From: Kytococcus sedentarius DSM 20547
Lineage (GTDB): Bacteria; Actinomycetota; Actinomycetes; Actinomycetales; Dermatophilaceae
Length of the DNA stretch: 64,000 nt
NCBI RefSeq assembly: GCF_000023925.1
Contig: NC_013169.1
Coordinates: forward strand, 2,604,001-2,668,000
Direction: 5' to 3'
Part shown: piece after piece, positions 17,654 through 26,068 of the stretch
How the letters are laid out: each line of letters begins with the position of its first letter
Position numbering within the stretch: the first letter of the stretch is position 1
Notes under the pieces: model-generated
The model's database searches: none
Told to the model about the DNA's origin: nothing
The model's input: only the letters and a program-made list of their open reading frames with translations
Program-made: the position numbers and the translations under genes

Positions 17654-18715
17654 GTGATCACCACCTTCGCCCCCCGCCCCCCGGCGCCGCTGCGACCCCG
17701 CGGTGGTGCGTGGGACGCAGCCACCCTCGCGCGGCGCACCGCGCTGGCCGTCGGCAGCGTGGCCGCCACCGGGGCGGCCTGCGTGGCCTGGGGCCACTTC
17801 GTGGAGCGGCACCTCTACACGCTGCGCCGCTTCACCGTGCCGGTGCTGCCCCCCGGCGCCCTGCCGCTGCGCGTGCTGCACGTGAGCGACCTGCACCTGG
17901 TGCCCGGGCAGGAGCGGCGGATGCGGTGGGTGCACGACCTCGCGGCCCTGGAGCCGGATCTGGTGGTGAACACCGGGGACAACATGTCCTCCCCGGCCGC
18001 GGTGCCCGACGTGCTGGCGACCTTCGACGAGCTGCTGGACCTGCCCGGGGTGTTCGTCTGCGGCTCGAACGACTACTACTCGCCGCGCTTCACCAACCCG
18101 CTGCGCTACCTCACGCAGGGCCGCAGCCACCACGATGGGACCCGCACCGAGCGCGACATGCCGTGGCGGGAGCTGACGGCCGCCTTCCGCGAGCGCGGCT
18201 GGACCGACCTCACGCACGCGCGCTCCCGCATCGAGGTCGAGGGGGTGCGGCTCGAGTTCGTCGGGGTGGACGACCCGCACCTGGGGCTCGACGAGTACGA
18301 GCGCGTGGCCGGCCCCGCGGCCGACGACGCGGACCTGACGATCGGCGTCACCCACGCGCCCTACCAACGGGTGCTGGACGCGATGGTGGGCGACGGCGCC
18401 GGCCTGGTGCTCGCCGGACACACCCACGGCGGCCAGGTGTGCGTGCCCGGCTGGGGCGCGCTGACCACGAACTGCGACCTCGATGCCGGGCGCGTCAAGG
18501 GCGTCTCGCGCTGGTGGCCCGGTGCCGGCACGGCCGCCCGGGGCACCCCGGAGCCCGACGACGCCGCCTGGCTCGAGGTCTCCGCCGGCCTGGGGCACTC
18601 CCCGATGGCGCCCTACCGCTTCGCGTGCCGCCCCGAGGCCACCCTGTTGACCCTGGTGCCGCGGGAGTCCAGTGCTCCTGCGGACACCCGACCCACTCCC
18701 GAGAGGACCCCATGA
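17654..18715 (+). CDS. Membrane-anchored metallophosphoesterase
   Basis: The 353-residue calcineurin-like phosphoesterase of the YkuE/UDP-diacylglucosamine-pyrophosphatase-like group begins with an N-terminal hydrophobic anchor (about 28-48). Metal-binding motifs follow in order: H-V-S-D-L-H-L, N-T-G-D-N, G-S-N-D-Y-Y (the usual GNHD position carries Ser), T-H-A-P, and A-G-H-T-H-G-G-Q. It is usually found beside yqeY and the penicillin-binding protein in actinobacteria, which hints at an envelope substrate. The GTG at 17654 is the start; its stop overlaps the next ATG. Confidence 0.88.
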   Translation: MITTFAPRPPAPLRPRGGAWDAATLARRTALAVGSVAATGAACVAWGHFVERHLYTLRRFTVPVLPPGALPLRVLHVSDLHLVPGQERRMRWVHDLAALEPDLVVNTGDNMSSPAAVPDVLATFDELLDLPGVFVCGSNDYYSPRFTNPLRYLTQGRSHHDGTRTERDMPWRELTAAFRERGWTDLTHARSRIEVEGVRLEFVGVDDPHLGLDEYERVAGPAADDADLTIGVTHAPYQRVLDAMVGDGAGLVLAGHTHGGQVCVPGWGALTTNCDLDAGRVKGVSRWWPGAGTAARGTPEPDDAAWLEVSAGLGHSPMAPYRFACRPEATLLTLVPRESSAPADTRPTPERTP

Positions 18716-19536
18716 CCACGACACTCCAGGGCCGCACGATCCTGATGTCCGGCGGTAGCCGCGGCATCGGCCTGGCCATCGCACTGCGTGCCGCCGCCGA
18801 CGGCGCCAACGTCGCGCTGCTGGCCAAGACCGACCAGCCGCACCCGGCGCTGGAGGGCACGATCCACACGGCGGCTGCCGAGATCGAGGCGGCCGGCGGG
18901 AAGGCCCTGCCGGTGGTGGGTGACGTGCGCTCCGAGGAGTCCGTGCGCGAGGCCGTCGCGGCGACCGTGGAGCGCTTCGGCGGCATCGACATCGTCGTGA
19001 ACAACGCCAGCGCCGTGGACGTCTCCCCCGCCCGGGAGCTGCCGATGAAGAAGTACGACCTCATGCAGGAGGTCAACACCCGCGGCACCTACCTGCTGAC
19101 CGCTGCGGCCATCGAGCACCTGGAGCGAGCGGAGAACCCGCACGTGCTGACCATGTCGCCGCCGCTGAACCTGGACCCGAAGTGGTTCGGCCCGCACACG
19201 GCCTACTCGATCAGCAAGTACGGCATGAGCATGGTGACCCTGGGCCTGGCCGAGGAGCTGCGGGAGGCTGGGATCGCCGTGAACTCCCTGTGGCCTCGCA
19301 CCATCATCGCCACCGCGGCGATCCGGAACGTGCTGGGCGGGGAGGCCGCGATGGCGCGCGCCCGCGACCCCCGCATCATGGGCGATGCCGCCCACGCGAT
19401 CCTCACGCGCCCGGCGCGGGAGGCCACGGGCACCTTCTTCGTCGACGACGAGGTGCTGGCCGAGGCGGGCATCACCGACCTGTCGGTCTACGGCGGCAGC
19501 CCGGAGACGCTGCAGCCCGACATCTTCTTGGACTGA
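18712..19536 (+). CDS. Short-chain dehydrogenase (HSDL2-like)
   Basis: The 274-residue NAD(P)-dependent SDR has the cofactor loop G-G-S-R-G-I-G (about 14-20), the structural N-N-A-S (about 101) and the catalytic Y-S-I-S-K (about 165). Its length, the L-A-K-T-D-Q-P-H-P-A-L-E-G-T-I-H stretch after the first strand and the C-terminal F-F-V-D-D-E-V-L match the hydroxysteroid dehydrogenase-like 2 branch. Its substrate is unknown. The ATG overlaps the phosphoesterase stop (ATGA). Confidence 0.87.
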   Translation: MTTTLQGRTILMSGGSRGIGLAIALRAAADGANVALLAKTDQPHPALEGTIHTAAAEIEAAGGKALPVVGDVRSEESVREAVAATVERFGGIDIVVNNASAVDVSPARELPMKKYDLMQEVNTRGTYLLTAAAIEHLERAENPHVLTMSPPLNLDPKWFGPHTAYSISKYGMSMVTLGLAEELREAGIAVNSLWPRTIIATAAIRNVLGGEAAMARARDPRIMGDAAHAILTRPAREATGTFFVDDEVLAEAGITDLSVYGGSPETLQPDIFLD

Positions 19537-19661
19537 CAGCCGCCCGCCGGAGGCCCTCCGGAGGTCACGGCGAACTCCGGATCGGCCCCCGCGGGCGCGC
19601 TCCCGGCGCGCGGGGCGTGCAATGATCCGGCCACCCATCCACCGTGCGCCCGGGAGTGAGC

Positions 19662-21014
19662 ATGCCCCTCGTGATGAAGTTCGGCGGGTCCTCCGTGGCC
19701 GATGCCGACCGCCTGCGCCGCGCCGCGGATCTGGTCCGCTCCTCGATGGGGCGGACACCCCTGGTCGTGCTGTCCGCCACCGGCGGCACCACGAACACCC
19801 TCGTGGCCGCCTCGCACGCGGCGGCCGCCGGCCGGGTGGAGGAGGCCCTGGGCCTGAGCGCAGACCTACGCCGTCGCCACGAGGAGATCGCCGTCGACCT
19901 GTTGGGCGGGGTCGATGCCGGGCTGGCGCGGACCTTTGACGAGTTGTTCGGCGACCTCGACAGCCTGCTGCGGGCCGTGGCGATCCTGGCCGAGCTCTCC
20001 CCGCGCAGCCGCGACGCGATCCTGTCCACCGGCGAGCGCCTGTCCACCCGATTGTTCGCGGCCCACACGGGGTTCCCCCTGCTGGACGCCCGCGACCTGG
20101 TGCACACCGACTCGCGCCACGGGGCGGCCCGGCCCGACACCGACGCCATCGCGGCCGCCGTGGCCGAGATCGCGCTCCCCGCCATCGAGGCCTCCGGCGC
20201 CGCCATCACGCAGGGCTTCATCGGGAGCGACCCGCACGGCACCACCACCACCCTCGGCCGGGGTGGGAGCGACTTCTCGGCCTCGCTGCTCGGGGCCGCC
20301 CTCCACGCCGACGAGGTGCAGATCTGGACCGACGTGGAGGGCGTGCTCACGTGCGACCCGCGCGTGGTGCCGTCGGCGCGCAGCGTGCACGAGGTCTCGG
20401 CGGCCGAGGCGGCTGAGCTGGCGGCCTTCGGCGCGAACGTGCTGCACCCGGCAACGATCGCGCCCGCCATGGCCGGTGGCGCGACGGTGACGGTGCGCCA
20501 CACGCAGCGCCCCGAGGGTGAGTTCACCACCATCCGTCCCGGCGCTGTCAGCGCGCAGGCGGCCACCGCGATCGCGTCCCGGGGTCCGGTGACCCTGCTG
20601 ACGGTGAGCTCGCCGAGGATGCTGGACCACGCCGGGTTCATGCAGCGGCTGTTCGAGGTGTTCGGCGAGCACCAGGTGAGCGTCGGCCTCATCGCCACCG
20701 CCGAGGTGAGTGTCTCGGTGACGGTGGAGGACGAGGTCGACCTGGAGGCGCTGCTGCGGGACCTCGGGGAGTTTGCGGAGGTCGAGGTCGCGCGGGGGCG
20801 GGCCATCATCGCCGTGGTGGGGGACCGGCTGCGCGCCACGCGCGGGTTGGCAGCGCGGGTGTTCTCCAGCCTGGCCCCGGTCGCGAACGTGGAGCTCATC
20901 AGCCAGGGCGCCAACGAGATCAACCTCTCGGTGGTGGTGCGCTGCGACGAGCGCGACGAGGCCCTCCGCGCCCTCCACGCCGGACTCTTCGAGGACGCCC
21001 CGCTCCCCGAGTGA
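19662..21014 (+). CDS. lysC: Aspartate kinase
   Basis: The 450-residue aspartokinase catalyses the first step of Lys/Thr/Met synthesis. The N-terminus M-K-F-G-G-S-S-V-A-D binds ATP, S-T-G-E-R-L-S (about 126) and G-R-G-G-S-D-F-S-A (about 205) are kinase motifs, and two ACT domains follow (from about 310 and 385, ending S-Q-G-A-N-E-I-N-L-S). At 450 residues without an internal second start it resembles the monofunctional lysine-sensitive type. The alpha/beta type (about 421 residues) is standard in actinobacteria, so a second copy probably exists elsewhere. Confidence 0.88.
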   Translation: MPLVMKFGGSSVADADRLRRAADLVRSSMGRTPLVVLSATGGTTNTLVAASHAAAAGRVEEALGLSADLRRRHEEIAVDLLGGVDAGLARTFDELFGDLDSLLRAVAILAELSPRSRDAILSTGERLSTRLFAAHTGFPLLDARDLVHTDSRHGAARPDTDAIAAAVAEIALPAIEASGAAITQGFIGSDPHGTTTTLGRGGSDFSASLLGAALHADEVQIWTDVEGVLTCDPRVVPSARSVHEVSAAEAAELAAFGANVLHPATIAPAMAGGATVTVRHTQRPEGEFTTIRPGAVSAQAATAIASRGPVTLLTVSSPRMLDHAGFMQRLFEVFGEHQVSVGLIATAEVSVSVTVEDEVDLEALLRDLGEFAEVEVARGRAIIAVVGDRLRATRGLAARVFSSLAPVANVELISQGANEINLSVVVRCDERDEALRALHAGLFEDAPLPE

Positions 21015-21028
21015 GCGGGGCCGACACG

Positions 21029-21057
21029 CCGGCGCCCGGCCCGCTGCCGGGCGCCGG
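21029..21057 (+). terminator. Hairpin terminator after lysC
   Basis: CCGGCGCCCGGC (21029-21040) pairs perfectly with GCCGGGCGCCGG (21046-21057) around a 5-base loop. It follows the lysC stop by 14 bases. There is no T-run. Confidence 0.7.
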
Positions 21058-21093
21058 GACCCGGCCTCCCCGGCGGGCAACCCACCCCCTCAG

Positions 21094-21138
21094 TTGACAC
21101 TGTGACGTGTCATGCATATATTGGTGACAGATCACCAA
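21094..21138 (+). promoter_or_regulatory. Consensus promoter with two operator-like inverted repeats (yceI)
   Basis: TTGACA (21094-21099) and TATATT (21117-21122) are separated by exactly 17 bases, an almost perfect housekeeping promoter. One inverted repeat, TGACAC-6-GTGTCA (21095-21112), covers the -35 and spacer. A second, TTGGTGA-4-TCACCAA (21121-21138), covers the -10 end and start site. Such placement suggests tight repression. Confidence 0.75.
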
Positions 21139-21156
21139 CCCCCCGAGGAGAATCGC

Positions 21157-21702
21157 ATGAGCACCCTGACCGAGCTGAACGGCACCTACACCATCGACCC
21201 GACCCACTCCCGCATCGGGTTCGTCACCCGCCACGCGATGGTCACCAAGGTGCGCGGCAACTTCAACGACTTCGAGGGCTCCGCCACCACCGGCGCCGGC
21301 TTGGAGAACGCCACCATCGAGCTGACGGCCCAGACCGCCAGCGTCGACACCCGCAACGAGCAGCGTGACGGCCACCTGCGCACCGGCGACTTCTTCGACG
21401 CCGAGCAGTACCCGGCCCTCACCTTCCGCTCCACCGAGGTGACCGCCGCCGACGCCGACACCCTGCGCGTCACCGGCGACCTGACCATCAAGGACGTCAC
21501 CCAGCCGGTCACCATCGACTTCGACTACGAGGGCGCGGCCGTCGACCCCTACGGCAACCAGCGCATCGGTTTCGAGGGCCGCACCAAGATCGCCCGCAGC
21601 GACTTCGGCCTCACCTTCAACGCCACCCTGGAGACCGGTGGCGTGCTGGTCAGCGAGGACGTGACCCTGGAGTTCGAGATCTCGGCGATCAAGAACGCCT
21701 GA
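21157..21702 (+). CDS. YceI-family polyisoprenoid-binding protein
   Basis: The 181-residue lipocalin-like barrel opens with G-T-Y-T-I-D-P-T-H-S-R-I-G-F, the YceI signature, followed by G-D-F-F-D-A-E-Q-Y-P and L-T-I-K-D-V-T-Q-P-V. YceI proteins bind long isoprenoid chains. No signal peptide is visible, so it is likely cytoplasmic. The ribosome binding site GAGGAG precedes the ATG. The strong promoter with nested inverted repeats upstream and a perfect terminator downstream mark it as a single, switchable gene. Confidence 0.92.
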   Translation: MSTLTELNGTYTIDPTHSRIGFVTRHAMVTKVRGNFNDFEGSATTGAGLENATIELTAQTASVDTRNEQRDGHLRTGDFFDAEQYPALTFRSTEVTAADADTLRVTGDLTIKDVTQPVTIDFDYEGAAVDPYGNQRIGFEGRTKIARSDFGLTFNATLETGGVLVSEDVTLEFEISAIKNA

Positions 21703-21742
21703 CCCCCCCTGGTGACCGCGCCGGTCACCACCCCCCCATGCC

Positions 21743-21787
21743 CGATGCCGGGCGACGGTCGCCCCCTTCGACCGTCGCCCGGCATCG
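21743..21787 (+). terminator. Terminator after yceI
   Basis: A perfect 19-base inverted repeat (arms 21743-21761 and 21769-21787) has a 7-base loop. It begins about 40 bases after the YceI stop. Confidence 0.85.
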
Positions 21788-21865
21788 TCGTGCGTACGGG
21801 CCCGTCACGCGCCGCCGTCCGCCCCCCGGTTGCCGCCGGCCCGGCCTGGTGCAAGCGTGGCGGGC

Positions 21866-22231
21866 ATGAAGATGACCAAGGCCTCCACCATCGTGTTCGA
21901 CGCCGCCGACCTCGAGGCGAGCAGCAGCTTCTGGGCCCAGCTGCTCGACGGCACCGTCACCCGGCGCGACGAGGACTGGCACGCCATCGAGCTGGATGGC
22001 GACTTCACCCTCGCCATCCAGCTGGACCCCGACCACCAGCCGCCCCAGTGGCCCGAGGGGCGCCCCCAGCAGGTGCACCTGGACTTCCACCCCGAGGACC
22101 TGGAGGCCGCCCACACCCACGCGCTGAAGATCGGAGCGGAGTACCTCGGCGAGGAGACCGAGCCCGCCCGGGAGGGCGGATTCCGGGTGTACGCCGACCC
22201 GGCGGGGCACCCCTTCTGCCTCTGCTGGTGA
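21866..22231 (+). CDS. VOC-family (glyoxalase-like) protein
   Basis: This 121-residue single-module glyoxalase/bleomycin-resistance-like protein has an A-S-T-I-V-F-D-A-A-D-L start strand, V-H-L-D-F-H-P-E-D-L-E in the middle and V-Y-A-D-P-A-G-H-P-F-C-L-C-W at the end, typical of the 'glyoxalase_6' group. A monomer of this size must dimerise to form an active site. No substrate can be inferred. It is followed 54 bases later by an acetyltransferase on the same strand. Confidence 0.85.
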   Translation: MKMTKASTIVFDAADLEASSSFWAQLLDGTVTRRDEDWHAIELDGDFTLAIQLDPDHQPPQWPEGRPQQVHLDFHPEDLEAAHTHALKIGAEYLGEETEPAREGGFRVYADPAGHPFCLCW

Positions 22232-22285
22232 CCCAGGGGTCGAAAACCCGTTGAGTCCTGCGGCAGACAGTGCTCCACTGCACCG

Positions 22286-22804
22286 GTGACCCACCCCATC
22301 GCCCTGCGCCCGCTCCGCGTCGAGGACGCCCCGGCGATGGCGCGCGTCCTGGCCGACCCTGCCCTCTACGCGTTCACCGGCGGCGAGCCGCCCACCGTCG
22401 AGGATCTCACCCGGCGGTACACGACCCAGACCCGCGGCGGGTCAGCCGACGGCACCGAGACGTGGGTCAACGAGATCGTGGTGCTGGCGACCGACGGCCG
22501 CCCCATCGGCTACGTGCAGGCCACCCTCCCCCACGACGGCGGCCCCGCAGAGGTCGCGTGGGTCATCGGCACCCCGTGGCAGGGACAGGGATTCGCCCGC
22601 CGCGCCGCGGAGCTGCTCGTGGCCGGGCTCCGTGCGCGTGGCGTCGAGCGCGCCCTCGCCCACATCCACCCCCACCACGTCGCCTCGCAGCGCATCGCCC
22701 GCCACCTGGGGCTGGCCCCCACCGACACCGTCGTGGACGGCGAGGTCCGCTGGGAGGGCCCCCTCACGCAGCCGCCACCGGCCGCCGCCCCCTCCCCGGC
22801 GTAA
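22286..22804 (+). CDS. GNAT-family N-acetyltransferase
   Basis: The 172-residue protein has the GNAT fold: L-R-P-L-R-V-E-D first strand, A-W-V-I-G-T-P-W-Q-G-Q-G-F-A-R-R-A-A-E, which carries the acetyl-CoA binding Q/R-x-x-G-x-G/A motif, and the terminal H-V-A-S-Q-R-I-A-R-H-L-G-L. It resembles the RimJ/RimL-like acetyltransferase_3 group. The target is unknown. The start is a GTG at 22286. The C-terminus is Pro/Ala-rich. Confidence 0.82.
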   Translation: MTHPIALRPLRVEDAPAMARVLADPALYAFTGGEPPTVEDLTRRYTTQTRGGSADGTETWVNEIVVLATDGRPIGYVQATLPHDGGPAEVAWVIGTPWQGQGFARRAAELLVAGLRARGVERALAHIHPHHVASQRIARHLGLAPTDTVVDGEVRWEGPLTQPPPAAAPSPA

Positions 22805-23073
22805 CGATGCGGGGACGGCGCCGCCCGCCGAAGCAGCCCACGACCGGGGCGTCCGCACCAGCCCCCGACCCCCCGTCGACCGGCGGCACCAGCGCGATGG
22901 CGGGGCGCAGCCACCGTGCCCGGGCCTCCACCGCCTGCCCGTCCAGCACCTGCCGCGCGACGGCCACCATCTCGTCCCTCGTCCTCAGGGGGTGAAGGTA
23001 GCGCCCCAGCCGCCCGTGTGACCATGGCGCGAGCACCGAACCCCCACCCCGCCCGACCCCGGAGGAGACCACC

Positions 23074-23433
23074 ATGGGCCTGCGCCTCTCCCACACCACC
23101 TGGGACGCCCTCGACCCCCACACCATCGCCGAGTTCTGGCGGGAGCTGACCGGCTGGGAGGTCAGCGAGCCCGAGTCGTACCACCCCGGCTCGGACGAGT
23201 GCTACCTCGTCACCCCGGACGGCTACACGATCCTGTTCTTCCGCGTGCCCGACGCCAAGCGGCTGAAGAACCGGGCCCACATGGACCTGCGCCACTCCGG
23301 CACCTCCCGGGACGAGGAGGTCGAGCGCGCCCTGCGCCTCGGCGCCACGATGGTGGACGACCGCCGCGAGGACCTCTCCTGGGCCGTGATGGCCGACCCC
23401 GAGGGCAACGAGTTCTGCATCCTCGACGGCTGA
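23074..23433 (+). CDS. VOC-family protein
   Basis: The 119-residue glyoxalase_6-type protein opens T-T-W-D-A-L-D-P-H-T-I-A-E-F-W and ends M-A-D-P-E-G-N-E-F-C-I-L, the canonical VOC second-strand motif with a metal-ligand-like Glu. It is related to the VOC gene at 21866 but not a recent duplicate. The ribosome binding site (GGAGGAG) is good. A small GC-rich palindrome lies between it and the convergent GAP-family gene, which ends 28 bases away. Confidence 0.85.
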   Translation: MGLRLSHTTWDALDPHTIAEFWRELTGWEVSEPESYHPGSDECYLVTPDGYTILFFRVPDAKRLKNRAHMDLRHSGTSRDEEVERALRLGATMVDDRREDLSWAVMADPEGNEFCILDG

Positions 23434-23461
23434 ACATCCACCCGCCGAGGAGGGGCGCCCC

Positions 23462-24127
23462 TCACCCGCCGGACAACGCCCCCCACGCGCTGACGGCCAT
23501 CCACCCACCGGCGATGGCGGCGATCCACAGCAGGGTCGTCCTGGCCTCCCGCTCCAGCACCGGGATGAACCGCTCGAGCCGCGGCCAGACCCGGTCACCC
23601 ACCGCTCCGGCCAGCCCGATGAGGACCAGCGCCGGGAGGATCATCACCAAGCAGTACCCCGCCAGCACGAGCAGCCGCACCGGCCAGCCGATCTCCATCC
23701 CGGAGATGATCGCCGTGCCCGCGAGGTACGGCACCATCGTGGCCGCCTCGGTGAGCGCCGCCCCCGCGCCGAGCGCCACCATCGCAGCCGGCGCGAGGGA
23801 TTGCGGGGCCGGGCGGGGCCCGGTGCGGGTCCTCGGCGTGGGGGCGAGGATGCCGAACGCCAGCAGCACGACCCCCAGTGCGAGCTTCACCCACTGGGCG
23901 GGCTCGGTCTCGAAGGCCCGCAGGAACGGCCCCGTGAGCGCCTCGATGCCGACCACCAGCGCCACCCCGAGGGCGAAGTAGATGGCCACCACCGTCACGA
24001 GGTAGACGGTCAGCGGCCCCACATCGACCCTCCGCCGCGAGACCACCAGCGCGAGGGGGATCACCAGGGTGCCCACGCTCAGGCTGTCGAGCAGCGCCAG
24101 TCCGGCCAGGGCCAGCAGGTCTCCCAT
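23462..24127 (-). CDS. GAP-family (SfLAP-like) membrane transporter
   Basis: The 221-residue protein has six hydrophobic segments. It opens with L-L-A-L-A-G-L-A-L-L-D-S-L-S-V-G-T, the N-terminus typical of the actinobacterial GAP/LysE-like family (PF11139), some members of which export peptidolipids or small solutes. It is divergent from a TetR regulator across 70 bases containing two matching palindromic boxes, so it is very probably the regulator's target. Its substrate is unknown. Confidence 0.8.
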   Translation of the reverse strand: MGDLLALAGLALLDSLSVGTLVIPLALVVSRRRVDVGPLTVYLVTVVAIYFALGVALVVGIEALTGPFLRAFETEPAQWVKLALGVVLLAFGILAPTPRTRTGPRPAPQSLAPAAMVALGAGAALTEAATMVPYLAGTAIISGMEIGWPVRLLVLAGYCLVMILPALVLIGLAGAVGDRVWPRLERFIPVLEREARTTLLWIAAIAGGWMAVSAWGALSGG

Positions 24128-24139
24128 GATGCGCCTCTC

Positions 24140-24186
24140 TTACGATCGTATGACGAGGTGCAGAGCGTACCTTACGGTCGTACGAG
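24140..24186. promoter_or_regulatory. Twin TetR operator candidates
   Basis: CTTACGATCGTATG (24140-24153) and CTTACGGTCGTACG (24172-24185) share a TTACGrTCGTA palindromic core with centres 32 bases apart, about three helical turns. They fill the gap between the divergent GAP-family and TetR genes. Confidence 0.8.
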
Positions 24187-24197
24187 AGGATGTGGCC

Positions 24198-24821
24198 ATG
24201 CCGACCGACCCGATGCCGCGGCCCGCCGGGGCCCCGCCACCCACCCAGGTGCGCCTGGCCGAGGCGGCGATCCGCGTCATCGCCCAGCAGGGGTTCGATG
24301 TGGTGAGCGTGCGCACGGTGGCGGCCGAGTCCGGGCTCTCGGCCGGCACGGTCCAGTACCACCACCCGACCCGGCAGGACCTGCTCGTCGCGGCCCTGAC
24401 CCGCTCCGCCGAACGGCAGGCCGCCCGCGTGGAGACCGCCGTCCGCGCTGACCCCGCCACGTCGGAGTCCTTCCGCCGGGCCCTGCTGGTGGCCCTGCGC
24501 GAGCTCCTCCCGCTCGAGGGGGAACGCCACGAGGACGCCGCGGCCTGGGTGAGCTTCGGGGCGGCAGCCTCGACCCGCCAGTGGTTGGCCGACCTCTACT
24601 GGGTCGTGCTGCAGCAGATGCGCGATGGGGTGCGGACCCTCCTCGAGAACGCACAGGCCGCCGGCCGGCTCCGTGAGGGGCTGAACCCGGAGGAGGCGAC
24701 GCGGGTGGTGACGGCGTTGGTCAACGGGTTGACCCTCGACGTCCTGAACGCCCCTGCGCCAGAGCGCGACCGGGCGGAGCAGGCGCTGGACCTCGGCCTG
24801 TCGCTGGTCCTGACCGACTGA
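24198..24821 (+). CDS. TetR-family transcriptional regulator
   Basis: The 207-residue regulator has an N-terminal HTH in L-A-E-A-A-I-R-V-I-A-Q-Q-G-F-D-V-V-S-V-R then V-A-A-E-S-G-L-S-A-G-T-V-Q-Y-H-H, the recognition helix. The helical C-terminal domain is of the TetR_C_6/BetI-like kind. It is divergent from the GAP-family transporter. The two palindromes between them would let it repress both genes. I chose the ATG at 24198, which keeps both operators upstream. Confidence 0.9.
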   Translation: MPTDPMPRPAGAPPPTQVRLAEAAIRVIAQQGFDVVSVRTVAAESGLSAGTVQYHHPTRQDLLVAALTRSAERQAARVETAVRADPATSESFRRALLVALRELLPLEGERHEDAAAWVSFGAAASTRQWLADLYWVVLQQMRDGVRTLLENAQAAGRLREGLNPEEATRVVTALVNGLTLDVLNAPAPERDRAEQALDLGLSLVLTD

Positions 24822-24922
24822 GGTCGGGGGTCCCACCGCATCCCTTGCGACCCGGGGCCGCCAGTGGAACGGTGGCGGGGGTCACCCCGCCCACCCCACC
24901 GCACCCCGAGAGGCCCTCCCTC

Positions 24923-26068
24923 ATGAACACCGCCACCGCCACCGCATCCGCCGACCTGCCGGCCACCATGCTCGCCGCCGTCTGGCAGGGCGACTCGCCG
25001 AAGCTCACCGTGGAGGAGATCCCCGTCCCGCAGCCGCAGGAGGGCGAGGCGCTGGTCCGCGTCACCGCCTGCGGCGTCTGCCACACCGACCTGCACGTGC
25101 TCAAGGGCGAGGTCGCCTTCCCCGGCCCGGCCGTGGTCGGCCACGAGATCAGCGGCACGATCGCGCAGGTGGGCCCGGGGGTCGAGGGGCTGGCGACGGG
25201 CGACCGCGTCGTCGGCGCCTTCGTCATGCCGTGCGGCCACTGCCGCCACTGCGAGCGCGGCCGCGACGACATGTGCGAGACCTTCTTCGCCGAGAACCGC
25301 CTCAAGGGGAACCTGCTGGACGGCACCAGCCGCCTCACCCGCCCGGACGGCTCGCGGCTGTCCATGTACTCGATGGGGGGCATGGCCGAATTCGCGGTCG
25401 TGCCAGTCACGGCCCTCACGGCGCTGGACGAGGCACTGCCCATGGATAGCTCGTGCGTGCTGGGCTGCGCCGGCTTCACGGCCTACGGGGCGCTCGCCGC
25501 ATCGGGCCTGCAGGCCGGGGAGTCGATGGCGGTGGTCGCCGTCGGCGGGGTGGGCTCCAGCATCGTGCAGATGGGCAAGCACCTGGGCGCGAGCGCGGTG
25601 GTGGCCCTGGACGTCACGGACGAGAAGCTGGCCGGCGCCCGGGTACTGGGCGCCACGCACACGGTCAACACGGCAGCGACTGACGACCCCGCGGCCGCCG
25701 TGCGTGAGGCGGTGCCCGGCGGCGTGGACGTGGTCTTCGAGGCGCTCGGCCGGCCGGAGACCTTCGAGCTCTCGCAGTCGCTGCTGGCCGACGGCGGCCG
25801 CATGGTGGCCGTCGGCATCGCCGCCGGGGACGCCACCGCGCGCGTGCCGATCACGCAGCTGGTGCGCCGTGGCCACACCATCCGGGGCTCGTTCGGAGCC
25901 CGCACCCGCAAGGACCTCCCCGCGGTGGTCGCCCTGGCCGCCGAGGGCGGGTTCGACGTTGCCGGCGCCGTGACGCGCACCTATGGCCTCGATGAGGTGG
26001 ACCGCGCCTACCGCGACCTCGCCGAGGGGCGCATCACCGGCCGCGCGATCGTGGTGATGGGGCGATGA
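24923..26068 (+). CDS. Zinc-containing alcohol dehydrogenase
   Basis: The 381-residue medium-chain dehydrogenase has the catalytic-zinc segment G-V-C-H-T-D (about 51-56), G-H-E-I-S-G and a structural-zinc loop C-G-H-C-R-H-C-E-R-G-R-D-D-M-C (about 98-112). Its cofactor site is V-A-V-G-G-V-G-S-S (about 206-214). It probably oxidises alcohols or related substrates with NAD(P). Its last bases overlap the CoA-transferase start (ATGA), so the two act in one pathway or at least are made together. Confidence 0.9.
   Translation: MNTATATASADLPATMLAAVWQGDSPKLTVEEIPVPQPQEGEALVRVTACGVCHTDLHVLKGEVAFPGPAVVGHEISGTIAQVGPGVEGLATGDRVVGAFVMPCGHCRHCERGRDDMCETFFAENRLKGNLLDGTSRLTRPDGSRLSMYSMGGMAEFAVVPVTALTALDEALPMDSSCVLGCAGFTAYGALAASGLQAGESMAVVAVGGVGSSIVQMGKHLGASAVVALDVTDEKLAGARVLGATHTVNTAATDDPAAAVREAVPGGVDVVFEALGRPETFELSQSLLADGGRMVAVGIAAGDATARVPITQLVRRGHTIRGSFGARTRKDLPAVVALAAEGGFDVAGAVTRTYGLDEVDRAYRDLAEGRITGRAIVVMGR

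Noticed and set aside
22764-23126. Minus-strand open frame between the GNAT and VOC genes, with a protein-like core (R-T-R-D-E-M-V-A-V-A-R-Q-V-L-D-G)
   Set aside because: No recognised family, it runs into the coding strand of both neighbours, and there is no good start or ribosome binding site. It may be a remnant, but I could not support a gene call.
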